Source: Christiangramia fulva (lineage in GTDB: Bacteria; Bacteroidota; Bacteroidia; Flavobacteriales; Flavobacteriaceae). From it: a DNA stretch of 64,000 nt. Below the pieces are notes generated by a model. It was not told where the DNA came from. It saw only the letters and a program-made list of their open reading frames with translations, and did not search any database. Positions 45,803 to 55,608 of this stretch are shown here, in pieces. The translations under genes and the position numbers were made by a program. The stretch's first letter is position 1. Every line of letters starts with the position of its first letter. The stretch covers positions 372,001 to 436,000 of the forward strand of contig NZ_CP028136.1 in assembly GCF_003024155.1 (NCBI RefSeq). Direction: 5' to 3'.

Positions 45803-46354
45803 TTAATTCTTTTTAAAAGGTAAACCTAGTTCGGTTAACAATGCTTTAGCTTCCTTATCGGTATTGGCAGTTGTTACGAATGTGATATCCATACCAGCAA
45901 TTCTGTTCACTGCATCAATATCGATTTCAGGGAAGATAATCTGCTCGGTAACTCCAAGGTTGTAATTACCTCTTCCATCAAATCCGTTAGACTTGATACC
46001 ATTAAAATCTCTTACACGCGGTAAAGCGGTAGTTATAAGTCTGTCTAAGAATTCATACATTCTGTATCCTCGTAAAGTAACTTTAGCGCCAATTGGCATC
46101 CCTTTACGAAGCTTAAACGATGCAACGTCTTTCTTGGAATAAGTAGCGATGGCTTTTTGACCACTAATAGATGAAAGTTCATCTACCGCATGATCAATAA
46201 GTTTTTTATCGGCTACCGCACCACCAACACCACGGCTGATGACGATTTTCTCAAGTTTTGGCACCTCCATTATATTGGAGTAGCTAAATTCTTCAGTAAG
46301 CGCATTCTTCACACGCTCATTATATTCCTGTTTAAGTCTTGGTACGTATGCCAT
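45803..46354 (-). CDS. rplE: 50S ribosomal protein L5
   Basis: 183 residues, binds 5S rRNA and contacts the P-site tRNA. Landmarks: [30 protein letters not shown] and [16 protein letters not shown]. Two-base gaps on both sides. Confidence 0.97.
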   Translation of the reverse strand: MAYVPRLKQEYNERVKNALTEEFSYSNIMEVPKLEKIVISRGVGGAVADKKLIDHAVDELSSISGQKAIATYSKKDVASFKLRKGMPIGAKVTLRGYRMYEFLDRLITTALPRVRDFNGIKSNGFDGRGNYNLGVTEQIIFPEIDIDAVNRIAGMDITFVTTANTDKEAKALLTELGLPFKKN

Positions 46355-46356
46355 AA

Positions 46357-46668
46357 CTAAATTACTTCATTAGATTTTTTAGAAAATCTCACTTTCTTCC
46401 CATCTTCTTCTTTATATCCTACCCTGGTAATCTCACCATTTTTGGTAAGAAGTGCAAGATTGGATACATGGATAGGAGCTTCCTTCTCTTTTATACCACC
46501 CTGTGGATTCTGAGCACTTGGCTTTTCATGTTTTGAGACCATATTGATCCCTTCCACGATGGCTTTATTCTTGTCACGAAGAACTTTCTGTACCTTACCT
46601 TCCTGACCTTTGTGGTCTCCGGCAATTACACGAACAGTATCTCCTGATTTAATTTTAAGCTTTGTCAT
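46357..46668 (-). CDS. rplX: 50S ribosomal protein L24
   Basis: 103 residues, an assembly-initiating 23S-binding protein with a KOW motif at the N-terminus ([20 protein letters not shown]). The middle [20 protein letters not shown] is typical. 12 bases after rplN. Confidence 0.97.
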   Translation of the reverse strand: MTKLKIKSGDTVRVIAGDHKGQEGKVQKVLRDKNKAIVEGINMVSKHEKPSAQNPQGGIKEKEAPIHVSNLALLTKNGEITRVGYKEEDGKKVRFSKKSNEVI

Positions 46669-46680
46669 TTTAGTAATGTA

Positions 46681-47049
46681 TTAAAGCACTTCTGGTGCCA
46701 ATGATACAATCTTCATGAATTGCTTATCACGAAGTTCTCGTGCCACAGGACCAAATACACGGGTTCCGCGCATTTCCCCCTGGGGGTTCAAAAGCACACA
46801 TGCGTTATCGTCAAAGCGGATGTAAGATCCGTCTGGACGGCGTACTTCCTTTTTGGTACGAACAACAACAGCTGTTGAAACAGCACCTTTTTTGATGTTA
46901 CCGTTTGGAGTGGCTTCCTTGACACTCACCACGATTTTATCACCAACAGAAGCGTACCTTTTCTTTGTACCTCCCAACACGCGGATCGCTAAAACTTCTT
47001 TAGCCCCGGTGTTATCTGCTACTCTTAGTCTGGATTCTTGTTGTACCAT
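46681..47049 (-). CDS. rplN: 50S ribosomal protein L14
   Basis: 122 residues, at the subunit interface. [18 protein letters not shown] start, [20 protein letters not shown] and a [13 protein letters not shown] end; all canonical. Confidence 0.97.
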   Translation of the reverse strand: MVQQESRLRVADNTGAKEVLAIRVLGGTKKRYASVGDKIVVSVKEATPNGNIKKGAVSTAVVVRTKKEVRRPDGSYIRFDDNACVLLNPQGEMRGTRVFGPVARELRDKQFMKIVSLAPEVL

Positions 47050-47051
47050 GA

Positions 47052-47309
47052 TTACTTCGCTCTTTCAATTATTTCTACTAATCTCCAACATTTAGATTTA
47101 CTTAAAGGTCGTGTTTCCATGATCTTTACGGTATCTCCTTCGTTGCAGTCGTTATTTTCGTCGTGTGCTACGTATTTTTTCGTTTTTAAAACGAATTTTC
47201 CATACATAGGGTGTTTTACTTTTTTAACTTCAGAAACCACGATTGATTTCTGCATTTTGTTACTTGTAACAACACCTATACGCTCTTTTCTTAAGTTTCT
47301 TTTTTCCAT
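47052..47309 (-). CDS. rpsQ: 30S ribosomal protein S17
   Basis: 85-residue OB-fold protein that binds 16S helix 11. [18 protein letters not shown] and [19 protein letters not shown] are typical; ends LVEIIERAK. Two bases before rplN. Confidence 0.97.
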   Translation of the reverse strand: MEKRNLRKERIGVVTSNKMQKSIVVSEVKKVKHPMYGKFVLKTKKYVAHDENNDCNEGDTVKIMETRPLSKSKCWRLVEIIERAK

Positions 47310-47327
47310 CTTTCAGCAGAATAACAA

Positions 47328-47519
47328 TTATTGTTGTTCTCTTTTAGTTAACTCTGTAGCCAGTCTCGCAATGTTTCTCCTCACATGTCTTAATTGAATA
47401 GGATTTTCTAATGGCGAAACGGCGTGAGCCATTTTTAAATCTGCGTATGCTTTACGAGATTTATCAAGCTCTTCCTGCAATTCTGCAACAGACAATTCTT
47501 TTACTTCTGATTGTTTCAT
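47328..47519 (-). CDS. rpmC: 50S ribosomal protein L29
   Basis: 63-residue two-helix protein near the nascent-peptide exit. MKQSEVKELSVAELQEELDK and the RHVRRNIARLATEL core identify it. 18 bases before rpsQ. Confidence 0.96.
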   Translation of the reverse strand: MKQSEVKELSVAELQEELDKSRKAYADLKMAHAVSPLENPIQLRHVRRNIARLATELTKREQQ

Positions 47520-47530
47520 AATTCAAAAAA

Positions 47531-47950
47531 TTATTCTTGATAATCTCTAGCTACAACAAATTTGGTTCTCACAGGAAGTTTCTGCGCTGCAAGGCGAAGT
47601 GCCTCTTTAGCAATATCCATTGGCACTCCACCAATTTCAAACATGATTCTTCCTGGTTTTACTACGGCTGCCCAATACTCAACAGCACCTTTACCTTTAC
47701 CCATACGTACCTCAAGAGGCTTTTTAGTGATAGGCTTATCTGGGAAAATTTTAATCCAGATAGATCCTTCCCTTTTCATGTAACGGGTAGCGGCAATACG
47801 CGCTGCCTCGATTTGGCGTGCGGTCACGAAGCTCGAATCCATTGATTTGATTCCGAAAGTTCCGTTTGAAAGACGATGCCCTCTTTGAGATACACCTTTC
47901 ATACGGCCCTTTTGCTGCTTACGATATTTTGTTCTTTTAGGTTGTAACAT
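47531..47950 (-). CDS. rplP: 50S ribosomal protein L16
   Basis: 139 residues, needed for A-site function of the 50[20 protein letters not shown] start, then [18 protein letters not shown] and a basic C-terminus. 11 bases before rpmC. Confidence 0.97.
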   Translation of the reverse strand: MLQPKRTKYRKQQKGRMKGVSQRGHRLSNGTFGIKSMDSSFVTARQIEAARIAATRYMKREGSIWIKIFPDKPITKKPLEVRMGKGKGAVEYWAAVVKPGRIMFEIGGVPMDIAKEALRLAAQKLPVRTKFVVARDYQE

Positions 47951-47971
47951 TTTCTTTTTTACTTTAAAAAA

Positions 47972-48688
47972 TTACTTTCTACGACGGGATTTGTTTCCAC
48001 GTCCGGCACCGGATTTTTTACCCTGGTTTTTCGCAAGGCCAACTAGAGGCGAAAGCTCTCTTTTTCCGTATACCTCACCTTTCATGATCCATACTTTAAC
48101 ACCCAGCCTACCATAGGTAGTATGAGCTTCGATCAAAGCATAATCAATATCAGCCCTAAAAGTTGACAAAGGTATTCTACCATCTTTGTATGATTCTGAA
48201 CGTGCCATTTCAGCACCGTTTAAACGACCGGAGATCTCTATTTTGATCCCTTCGGCGTTCATTCTCATAGCAGCCGCGATAGCCATTTTAATTGCACGAC
48301 GGTAAGAGATACGATTCTCGATTTGTCTTGCTACACTTGCAGCCACAAGGTGGGCGTCAAGTTCTGGCCTCTTAATCTCAAAGATGTTAATTTGAACTTC
48401 CTTGTCGGTAATCTTCTTAAGCTCTTCCTTAAGCTTGTCTACCTCCTGGCCGCCTTTCCCGATAATGATACCAGGTCTTGCAGTGGTGATAGTAACGGTT
48501 ACAAGCTTAAGCGTGCGTTCGATGATTACACGCGATACACTCGCTTTAGAAAGACGAGCATGGATGTACTTTCTAATCTTATCGTCTTCGGCTAATTTGT
48601 CGCCGTAGTCATTACCTCCATACCAGTTGGATTCCCATCCTCTGATGATACCAAGGCGATTCCCGATTGGATTTGTCTTTTGTCCCAT
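47972..48688 (-). CDS. rpsC: 30S ribosomal protein S3
   Basis: 238 residues, at the mRNA entry site with helicase activity. Type II KH domain ([20 protein letters not shown]) and C-terminal domain with [16 protein letters not shown] and [15 protein letters not shown]. The Arg/Lys/Gly-rich tail ([16 protein letters not shown]) is unstructured. 8 bases after rplV. Confidence 0.97.
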   Translation of the reverse strand: MGQKTNPIGNRLGIIRGWESNWYGGNDYGDKLAEDDKIRKYIHARLSKASVSRVIIERTLKLVTVTITTARPGIIIGKGGQEVDKLKEELKKITDKEVQINIFEIKRPELDAHLVAASVARQIENRISYRRAIKMAIAAAMRMNAEGIKIEISGRLNGAEMARSESYKDGRIPLSTFRADIDYALIEAHTTYGRLGVKVWIMKGEVYGKRELSPLVGLAKNQGKKSGAGRGNKSRRRK

Positions 48689-48696
48689 ACTCTATC

Positions 48697-49104
48697 TTAG
48701 CTTTGTGTATTATTGTTTGCTCCAAGCACCAATGTTACGTGATTGGATCTTTTTCTAATTCGGTGTGCACGACCCTGTGGTGCAGGACGAAGTCTTTTCA
48801 ACATCGTTCCCCCATCTACGCGGATCTCTTTCACAAATAGTTCAGCTTCCTCGATGTTAGCATCTTCGTTTTTAGCCTGCCAGTTGGCAATGGCGGAAAG
48901 CAATAGCTTTTCCAAACGATTTGAAGCTTCTTTCTTGCTGAATTTCAAAATATGAAGCGCTTTTTCTACTTTCTCTCCTCTTACCAGATCCGCCACAAGA
49001 CGCATCTTTCTTGGCGAAGTAGGGCAGTTATTCAACTTAGCAAAAGCTACCTGTTGTTTGGCTTCTTTTATTTGCTCTGCTCTTTCTCTTTTACGAACTC
49101 CCAT
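48697..49104 (-). CDS. rplV: 50S ribosomal protein L22
   Basis: 135 residues, lines the peptide exit tunnel with a long beta hairpin ([20 protein letters not shown]). The N-terminal part is slightly extended with a Glu/Lys/Arg-rich helix ([16 protein letters not shown]). [18 protein letters not shown] is the conserved core. Confidence 0.97.
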   Translation of the reverse strand: MGVRKRERAEQIKEAKQQVAFAKLNNCPTSPRKMRLVADLVRGEKVEKALHILKFSKKEASNRLEKLLLSAIANWQAKNEDANIEEAELFVKEIRVDGGTMLKRLRPAPQGRAHRIRKRSNHVTLVLGANNNTQS

Positions 49105-49112
49105 AGCTTCAA

Positions 49113-49391
49113 TTATTTTCTACCTTTATTTTTCGCACCAGCATGTCCTCTAAAAGATCGTGTTGGTGAAAATTCTCCTAATTTATGACCCACCATATTT
49201 TCAGTGATATATACAGGAACAAATTGTTTTCCATTATGCACTGCAATGGTTTGTCCAACGAAATCTGGAGTAATCATAGAAGCACGAGACCAGGTTTTGA
49301 TCACGGCTTTCTTTCCAGACTCAACATTCTGGGCAACTTTTTGCTCCAGTTTATAGTGAACGAAAGGTCCTTTTTTTAATGAACGTGCCAT
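49113..49391 (-). CDS. rpsS: 30S ribosomal protein S19
   Basis: 92 residues in the 30S head. [19 protein letters not shown] start and [19 protein letters not shown] near the end are canonical. Three bases after rplB. Confidence 0.97.
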   Translation of the reverse strand: MARSLKKGPFVHYKLEQKVAQNVESGKKAVIKTWSRASMITPDFVGQTIAVHNGKQFVPVYITENMVGHKLGEFSPTRSFRGHAGAKNKGRK

Positions 49392-49394
49392 ATC

Positions 49395-50234
49395 TTATTT
49401 TTTCTTTCTAGTCTTTCTGCGTTCTACAATATACTTGTTACTCGCTTTGGTCTTCGAACGGGTCTTAAATCCTTTTGCAGGAATACCTTTTCTAGATCTT
49501 GGGTGACCACCTGAAGCTCTACCTTCACCACCACCCATTGGGTGATCGACAGGGTTCATAGCTACAGGTCTTGTTCTCGGCCTGATACCTAACCAGCGTT
49601 TTCTACCGGCTTTACCAGAGATCAATAGCTGGTGGTCACTGTTGGAAACAGCACCGATTGTAGCCATACAAGTTGCAAGGATTCTTCGAATCTCACCTGA
49701 AGGCAATTTCACGGTTGCATACTTTCCTTCCCTTGCCAATAATTGAGCAAAAGCTCCGGCGCTACGAGCCATAACAGCTCCCTGCCCGGCCCTAAGCTCG
49801 ATACAAGAAACAATTGTTCCAAGAGGAATATTTGCCAAAGGCATGGCATTTCCAATTTCAGGAGCAACACTTTCGTGTCCTGAAACCACATTTTGCCCTA
49901 CCTGAAGACCATTTTGAGCAATGATATACCTTTTTTCACCATCCTGATAATTCAAAAGAGCGATAAAGGCCGTTCTGTTTGGATCGTATTCTATGCTCGC
50001 AACAGTAGCAGGAATTCCCTGCTTGTCACGTTTAAAATCGATAACTCGATAACGTCTTTTATGACCACCACCTTTGTAGCGCATGGTCATTTTTCCCTGA
50101 CTGTTTCTACCACCTGATTTTTTTATCGGAGCCAAAAGGCTTTTTTCCGGCTTATCAGTAGTAATGGCGTCATACCCATTAACTACTCTAAAACGCTGAC
50201 CAGGTGTGATTGGTTTTAACTTTCTAACTGACAT
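49395..50234 (-). CDS. rplB: 50S ribosomal protein L2
   Basis: 279 residues, close to the peptidyl-transferase centre and needed for subunit association. [20 protein letters not shown], the conserved [20 protein letters not shown] with its critical His, and a basic tail rich in Lys and Arg. 9 bases after rplW. Confidence 0.97.
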   Translation of the reverse strand: MSVRKLKPITPGQRFRVVNGYDAITTDKPEKSLLAPIKKSGGRNSQGKMTMRYKGGGHKRRYRVIDFKRDKQGIPATVASIEYDPNRTAFIALLNYQDGEKRYIIAQNGLQVGQNVVSGHESVAPEIGNAMPLANIPLGTIVSCIELRAGQGAVMARSAGAFAQLLAREGKYATVKLPSGEIRRILATCMATIGAVSNSDHQLLISGKAGRKRWLGIRPRTRPVAMNPVDHPMGGGEGRASGGHPRSRKGIPAKGFKTRSKTKASNKYIVERRKTRKKK

Positions 50235-50243
50235 TTTTCAATC

Positions 50244-50534
50244 TTAGAGATTACTGTATAAATCAATAGTTTCACCTTCCGCCACCTGTACTATTGCTTT
50301 TTTGAAAGCTTTAGTTTTACCAGTGATCATACCAGATTTTGTGTATTTGGTTTTACGATCAGGACGGACATTCATAGTTCGAACTTTAGTAACAGAAACG
50401 CCATAAGCCGATTCGATCGCTTCTTTGATCTGAATCTTATTAGCCGTGTTACTTACCACAAAACTGAAGCGATTGTTCATTTCGCTATCTGCGGTCGCTT
50501 TTTCTGTAATAACAGGTTTTATTAAGATGCTCAT
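50244..50534 (-). CDS. rplW: 50S ribosomal protein L23
   Basis: 96 residues, at the tunnel exit where trigger factor and SRP dock. MSILIKPVITEKATADSE start, VSNTANKIQIKEAIESAYGV, and the conserved VRTMNVRPDRKTKYTKSG loop. Confidence 0.97.
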   Translation of the reverse strand: MSILIKPVITEKATADSEMNNRFSFVVSNTANKIQIKEAIESAYGVSVTKVRTMNVRPDRKTKYTKSGMITGKTKAFKKAIVQVAEGETIDLYSNL

Positions 50535-50542
50535 AACGTTTA

Positions 50543-51169
50543 TTAACTTAATTTCGATTCAATTCCTTCTAAAGATCCTTCTAAAAAGACAACATTATTC
50601 GCATTCAGAATTTTGTAAGTACTTAATTCTGAGCTTGTTATAACTTCAGAGGTCTTTAAATTGCGCGACGACAAATATACGTTTTTATTTGAGTCACCCA
50701 ACACTATCAAAGATTTTTTAGTTTCAATTCCCAGAGCCTGAAGAACTTCGATGAAATTCCTGGTTTTGGGAGTATCGAAAGAAAAATCTTCTACCACTAA
50801 AATCGCCTTATCGTTTGCCTTCATAGAAAGCGCTGATTTTCTTGCAAGACGTTTTAGGTTTTTGTTCAGTTTAAAACCGTAATCTTTTGGTCTGGGACCA
50901 AAGATTCGCCCACCGCCACGAAAAACAGGAGATTTGATGCTACCCGCACGGGCAGTACCAGTTCCTTTTTGTTTTTTGATCTTACGGGTACTTCCGGTAA
51001 TTTCTGCTCTTTCTTTAGCCTTATGTGTTCCCTGACGCTGATTGGCAAGATATTGCTTCACATCAAGGTAAACAGCATGTTCATTAGGCTCTATAGCGAA
51101 AACAGAATCAGAAAGCTTTGCTTTTCTGCCTGTTTCTTTTCCTTTAATATCTAAAACTGCTATTTCCAT
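50543..51169 (-). CDS. rplD: 50S ribosomal protein L4
   Basis: 208 residues. The long internal loop reaching the exit tunnel is visible as [20 protein letters not shown], then [18 protein letters not shown]. In E. coli L4 controls the S10 operon by acting on its leader. The start overlaps the rplC stop by one base (TAATG). Confidence 0.97.
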   Translation of the reverse strand: MEIAVLDIKGKETGRKAKLSDSVFAIEPNEHAVYLDVKQYLANQRQGTHKAKERAEITGSTRKIKKQKGTGTARAGSIKSPVFRGGGRIFGPRPKDYGFKLNKNLKRLARKSALSMKANDKAILVVEDFSFDTPKTRNFIEVLQALGIETKKSLIVLGDSNKNVYLSSRNLKTSEVITSSELSTYKILNANNVVFLEGSLEGIESKLS

Positions 51170-51780
51170 TACTTGCTGATGATTACGTAAGAGTTTTTAT
51201 GACCTGGAACACAACCTTTCACAACAAGAAGATTCTTGTCTGCCACAATCTTTAAAACTCTAAGGTTTTCAACTTTTACTTTTTCACCACCCATTCTTCC
51301 GGCCATCTTCATCCCTTTGAAAACTCTCGCAGGATACGAGGCTGCACCGATAGAACCCGGGGCTCTTAAACGGTTGTGCTGACCGTGAGTGGCCTGCCCA
51401 ACACCTCCAAAACCGTGTCTTTTTACAACACCCTGGAAGCCTTTTCCTTTAGAAATTCCAGACACATCTACGAATTCACCTTCTCTGAACTGTTCAACTG
51501 TGATTGAATCTCCTAATTTGTAATCTTCTTTAAATCCCTGGAATTCAATGACCTTCCGTTTTGCAACAGTTCCTGCTTTTTTCGCGTGCCCTTCAGCAGC
51601 TTTATTAACAGTCTTTTTGTCATCGAAACCAAGTTGAAGTGCTTCATACCCGTCAACCTCTTTGGTTCTGACTTGGGTAACAACGCATGGTCCAGCTTCG
51701 ATCACGGTACATGGAATATTCTTTCCATTCTCGTCGAAAATGCTGGTCATGCCGATCTTTTTTCCTATTAACCCAGACAT
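51169..51780 (-). CDS. rplC: 50S ribosomal protein L3
   Basis: 203 residues; one of the first proteins to assemble on 23S r[23 protein letters not shown] start and the methylation-site loop [20 protein letters not shown]. It follows an unusual 148-base structured gap after rpsJ, so it may be translated or transcribed under separate control. Confidence 0.97.
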   Translation of the reverse strand: MSGLIGKKIGMTSIFDENGKNIPCTVIEAGPCVVTQVRTKEVDGYEALQLGFDDKKTVNKAAEGHAKKAGTVAKRKVIEFQGFKEDYKLGDSITVEQFREGEFVDVSGISKGKGFQGVVKRHGFGGVGQATHGQHNRLRAPGSIGAASYPARVFKGMKMAGRMGGEKVKVENLRVLKIVADKNLLVVKGCVPGHKNSYVIISK

Positions 51781-51928
51781 ATTTAATTAATTATTAATTG
51801 ATTTACTTTTTCTAAAAACTAAGGGCTGAAAAATACATTTCAGCCCTGAATTGTATTTTTCACCGTTTTTCCTTTGCTCGAAGCTCCGGACATGTTAACC
51901 GGGCACCTGGGTGCACGGAAGTTTTTTA
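51781..51928 (-). other. Structured non-coding gap between rpsJ and rplC (ribosomal-protein leader candidate)
   Basis: 148 bases without an ORF inside an otherwise tightly packed array. On the minus strand it holds GCAC-CCAG-GTGC, CCGG-(9)-CCGG, then a strong hairpin AGGGCTGAAA-TGTATT-TTTCAGCCCT (51822-51847, 10-bp stem) followed by TAGTTTTTAG, 40 bases before the rplC ATG. The last hairpin could be an attenuator. In E. coli the S10-operon leader is bound by L4; here rplD is the second gene after this gap. Confidence 0.55.
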
Positions 51929-52234
51929 TCACACTTTAATCTCTACCTCTACTCCACTTGGAAGTTCCAGTTTCATCAACGCATCGATGGTTTTTGAAGA
52001 AGAACTGTAGATGTCAAGCAATCTTTTATAAGAGCTAAGCTCAAATTGCTCCCTTGACTTCTTGTTCACGTGAGGCGAACGAAGAACAGTAAAGATCTTT
52101 TTGTTTGTTGGCAACGGAATTGGTCCGGTAACAACAGCTCCCGTAGTTTTTACGGTTTTTACGATCTTTTCAGCAGATTTGTCTACCAGGTTATGATCGT
52201 AAGATTTTAGTTTTATTCTGATTTTTTGACTCAT
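51929..52234 (-). CDS. rpsJ: 30S ribosomal protein S10
   Basis: 101 residues; also the NusE antitermination factor. [20 protein letters not shown] start, [20 protein letters not shown] and the [11 protein letters not shown] end. It sits 10 bases after fusA, fused to the str group and separated from rplC by a long gap. Confidence 0.97.
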   Translation of the reverse strand: MSQKIRIKLKSYDHNLVDKSAEKIVKTVKTTGAVVTGPIPLPTNKKIFTVLRSPHVNKKSREQFELSSYKRLLDIYSSSSKTIDALMKLELPSGVEVEIKV

Positions 52235-52244
52235 TTCCTTAAGA

Positions 52245-54356
52245 TTATTCGTTTGCTGCTCCTTTTGCTGCTTTGATCACCTCTTCAGAAATATTTGAAG
52301 GAGTTTCAGCATAGTGAGAGAATTCCATAGTTGAAGTTGCACGACCTGAAGAAAGTGTTCTCAATGTAGTAACATATCCGAACATTTCAGAAAGTGGCAC
52401 TTCAGCTTTGATTACCTTCGCTCCAGATCTGTCTGACATATTGTTTACCTGACCTCTTCTTCTGTTAAGGTCACCAACAATATCCCCCATGTTTTCTTCC
52501 GGAGTTACAACTTCTACTTTCATGATTGGCTCAAGAATTACAGCACCTGCTTTTTTAGCAGCATCTCTGTATCCTAGTTTTGCAGCCAGTTCAAATGAAA
52601 GCTGATCGGAATCCACAGGGTGGAAAGATCCGTCTTTAAGAACAACTTTTAAAGAATCCATAGTAAATCCTGCAAGAGGACCATTTTTCATAGCCTCCTG
52701 GAATCCTTTCTGAACAGAAGGAATAAATTCTTTAGGAATACGTCCACCTTTAATTTCGTCTACGAACTGAAGACCTTCACCTTCAAAGTCTGCATCTACA
52801 GGCCCCAGGGTGAATACGATATCAGCGAATTTTCCACGACCACCAGTCTGTTTTTTATAAACTTCACGATGATCTGCTGAACGAGTTACGGTTTCTTTGT
52901 ACTCAACCTGTGGTTGACCTACATTTACTTCCACTTTAAACTCACGCTTCATACGATCAATAATGATCTCCAGGTGAAGTTCACCCATACCAGAGATAAT
53001 TGTTTGACCAGAAGCTTCATCAGTCCTTACAGTAAAGGTTGGATCTTCTTCAGCAAGTTTTCCAAGAGCCATACCCATCTTCTCAACATCAGCCTTGGTC
53101 TTAGGCTCTACAGCAATACCAATAACCGGTGCAGGGAAAGACATAGACTCAAGAATGATTGGATGATCAAGATCGGTAAGCGTATCTCCGGTTTTAATAT
53201 CTTTAAAACCAACAGCCGCTCCAATATCACCAGCCTCAATCTTATCGATAGGCTCCTGCTTGTTAGAGTGCATTTGGTAAATTCTCGAGATACGTTCTTT
53301 CTTACCTGAACGAACGTTCAACACATAAGAACCAGCATCCAAAGTACCGGAATACACACGGAAGAAAGCCAAACGACCTACAAAAGGATCGGTAGCAATC
53401 TTAAATGCAAGTGCAGAGAAAGGAGAATCGACATTAGGCTTACGACTTTCTTCTTCACCTGTGTCTGGATTTTCACCTTTAATAGCCTCTACATCTACCG
53501 GAGAAGGCAGATAACGCATTACAGCGTCAAGCATCGCCTGAACACCTTTATTTTTAAATGCTGAACCACACATCATCGGGATGATAGACATATCTATAGT
53601 TGCAGCACGAAGGGCAGCGATGATCTCATCTTCAGTGATTGAATTCTCATCTTCAAAGAATTTTTCCATCAAGGCCTCATCATATTCAGCCACTGCTTCT
53701 ACAAGTTCTGCACGATATTTATCAACATCTGCTTTAAGCTCTTCAGGAATATCGATGGTATCATAGGTCATCCCCATGTCTTCATCATTCCAGATGATCG
53801 CTTTTTTAGAAATTAAGTCAACCACACCTTTAAAATCGGCTTCATCTCCAATTGGAACCTGAAGCGGAACAGGATTCCCTCCCAACATTGTTTTTACCTG
53901 ACGGCAAACGTTGAAGAAATCTGCACCCTGGCGGTCCATCTTATTAACGAAACCAAGACGTGGTACTCTATATTTATCTGCCTGTCTCCAAACAGTTTCA
54001 GACTGAGGCTCAACCCCGTCTACTGCAGAGAACAATGCAACAACTCCGTCAAGAACACGTAATGAACGTTCTACCTCTACGGTAAAATCAACGTGCCCGG
54101 GAGTATCAATTATATTAACGGTATATTCATGATCCCTATATGGCCAGGTACAATGGGTAGCCGCCGAAGTAATGGTAATACCACGCTCCTGCTCCTGCTC
54201 CATCCAGTCCATGGTAGCAGCGCCATCGTGCACCTCACCAATCTTGTGACTGATACCTGTATAATAAAGGATACGCTCAGTAGTTGTGGTTTTACCCGCA
54301 TCAATGTGAGCTGCAATACCTATATTTCTAGTATATTTTAAATCTCTTTGTGCCAT
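52245..54356 (-). CDS. fusA: Translation elongation factor G
   Basis: GTPase that translocates tRNAs and mRNA. 703 residues with the G domain ([48 protein letters not shown]), domain II and the C-terminal domains III-V ([44 protein letters not shown]). Normal bacterial EF-G between rpsG and rpsJ. No tuf gene follows, as is usual in this phylum. Confidence 0.97.
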   Translation of the reverse strand: MAQRDLKYTRNIGIAAHIDAGKTTTTERILYYTGISHKIGEVHDGAATMDWMEQEQERGITITSAATHCTWPYRDHEYTVNIIDTPGHVDFTVEVERSLRVLDGVVALFSAVDGVEPQSETVWRQADKYRVPRLGFVNKMDRQGADFFNVCRQVKTMLGGNPVPLQVPIGDEADFKGVVDLISKKAIIWNDEDMGMTYDTIDIPEELKADVDKYRAELVEAVAEYDEALMEKFFEDENSITEDEIIAALRAATIDMSIIPMMCGSAFKNKGVQAMLDAVMRYLPSPVDVEAIKGENPDTGEEESRKPNVDSPFSALAFKIATDPFVGRLAFFRVYSGTLDAGSYVLNVRSGKKERISRIYQMHSNKQEPIDKIEAGDIGAAVGFKDIKTGDTLTDLDHPIILESMSFPAPVIGIAVEPKTKADVEKMGMALGKLAEEDPTFTVRTDEASGQTIISGMGELHLEIIIDRMKREFKVEVNVGQPQVEYKETVTRSADHREVYKKQTGGRGKFADIVFTLGPVDADFEGEGLQFVDEIKGGRIPKEFIPSVQKGFQEAMKNGPLAGFTMDSLKVVLKDGSFHPVDSDQLSFELAAKLGYRDAAKKAGAVILEPIMKVEVVTPEENMGDIVGDLNRRRGQVNNMSDRSGAKVIKAEVPLSEMFGYVTTLRTLSSGRATSTMEFSHYAETPSNISEEVIKAAKGAANE

Positions 54357-54365
54357 ATTGTTTTT

Positions 54366-54842
54366 TTAGAATCTAAAGTGAGAGAATGCTTTATTAGCTT
54401 CAGCCATCTTATGAGTATCTACTCTTTTCTTCACAGCAGCACCTTCCTCTTTAGCTGCGGCAAGAACTTCGGCAGCAAGTTTTGCGGCCATAGATTTTTC
54501 ATTTCTCTTACGCGCAAAACTAATCAACCATTTCATCGCAGTTGATACTTTTCTGTCTGGACGAATCTGCATAGGAATTTGAAAGGTAGCACCTCCAACA
54601 CGTCTACTTCTCACTTCTACGTGAGGCATAACGTTTGAAAGAGCGTCTTTCCAAAGCTCCAAACCAGATTTCTCTTCGTCTTGTTTCTTTTGCTCCACGA
54701 TATCAATAGCATCGTAGAAAATTCTAAAGGCAACCGATTTTTTCCCATCCCACATCATCATGTTCACAAAACGTGTTACAAGCTGATCGTTAAATTTAGG
54801 ATCTGGTAAAAGAGGTCTTTTTTTCGCCTGTCTTTTTCTCAT
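54366..54842 (-). CDS. rpsG: 30S ribosomal protein S7
   Basis: 158 residues, nucleates the 16S 3' domain and lies at the E site. [20 protein letters not shown] start, [20 protein letters not shown], and [20 protein letters not shown]. Nine bases before fusA. Confidence 0.97.
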   Translation of the reverse strand: MRKRQAKKRPLLPDPKFNDQLVTRFVNMMMWDGKKSVAFRIFYDAIDIVEQKKQDEEKSGLELWKDALSNVMPHVEVRSRRVGGATFQIPMQIRPDRKVSTAMKWLISFARKRNEKSMAAKLAAEVLAAAKEEGAAVKKRVDTHKMAEANKAFSHFRF

Positions 54843-54865
54843 TTCTTTACATTAAAAGTTTTTAA

Positions 54866-55240
54866 TTACTTCTTAGGGCGTTTTGCTCCGTATTTAGATC
54901 TACGCTGAGTTCTACCTTCAACACCGGCAGTATCAAGCGCACCACGAACGATGTGGTATCTAACACCAGGCAAATCTTTCACCCTTCCACCTCTAACCAA
55001 TACTATCGAGTGCTCCTGGAGGTTGTGTCCTTCTCCCGGAATGTAGGCGTTCACCTCTTTTCCGTTAGTTAACCTTACCCTAGCTACTTTACGCATAGCA
55101 GAGTTTGGTTTCTTAGGAGTGGTAGTGTACACACGGGTACAAACACCTCTCCTTTGAGGGCACGAATCCAAAGCAGCCGATTTACTCTTCTTGGTTATTT
55201 TGGCTCTTCCTTTTCGTACTAATTGTGAAATTGTTGGCAT
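54866..55240 (-). CDS. rpsL: 30S ribosomal protein S12
   Basis: 124 residues, part of the decoding centre. [20 protein letters not shown] contains the Lys at the streptomycin-resistance position, and [20 protein letters not shown] the second such Lys; both are the wild-type residues. First gene of the whole ribosomal array, directly behind a consensus promoter. Confidence 0.97.
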   Translation of the reverse strand: MPTISQLVRKGRAKITKKSKSAALDSCPQRRGVCTRVYTTTPKKPNSAMRKVARVRLTNGKEVNAYIPGEGHNLQEHSIVLVRGGRVKDLPGVRYHIVRGALDTAGVEGRTQRRSKYGAKRPKK

Positions 55241-55295
55241 AATTTCCTATACACTAATTATTAATAAAATTTACTCCCCTCTTTTTAAGGGTTTG

Positions 55296-55325
55296 CAAAG
55301 GTAGAAATAAAAAAATATTATTCAA
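55296..55325 (-). promoter_or_regulatory. Main promoter of the ribosomal-protein array
   Basis: Minus strand TTG (55323-55325), exactly 19 bases, then TACCTTTG (55296-55303): a perfect fit to the Bacteroidota consensus TTG-N19-TAnnTTTG. The -7 box is 56 bases before the rpsL ATG. An A/T-rich stretch lies further upstream. The rest of the 368-base rpsL-susC gap is A/T-rich with no gene or repeat that I can see. Confidence 0.85.
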
Positions 55326-55550
55326 ACACTACTTTATTTATTTTCAAGGATTTCTTGAAAAATTTCTTTCACCCCATAAAAGCGGGTATCAACAGGAAGA
55401 AAAAAGGAGCCCCTATATAAAACAGGTAAGTGGATATTATAAAACCTCCGATTTCTTAACAGAAAAAATTCCTGAAAAGCGGTTTGCAGAGGATTTTAAA
55501 GGATTTTTAACATTTTTTTTACAATAAGTCTATTTTTTAAAAATAAAAAC

Positions 55551-55581
55551 TTGTTTAATTAACCATTTATTATCACATTTG
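55551..55581 (+). promoter_or_regulatory. Putative promoter of the SusC/SusD-like operon
   Basis: TTG (55551-55553), 20 bases, CACATTTG (55574-55581), one base off TAnnTTTG. Transcription would begin near 55588, about 20 bases before the susC ATG at 55609. Confidence 0.5.
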
Positions 55582-55608
55582 GCGAGGCTAATTCAAACAA
55601 ATTTTAAC

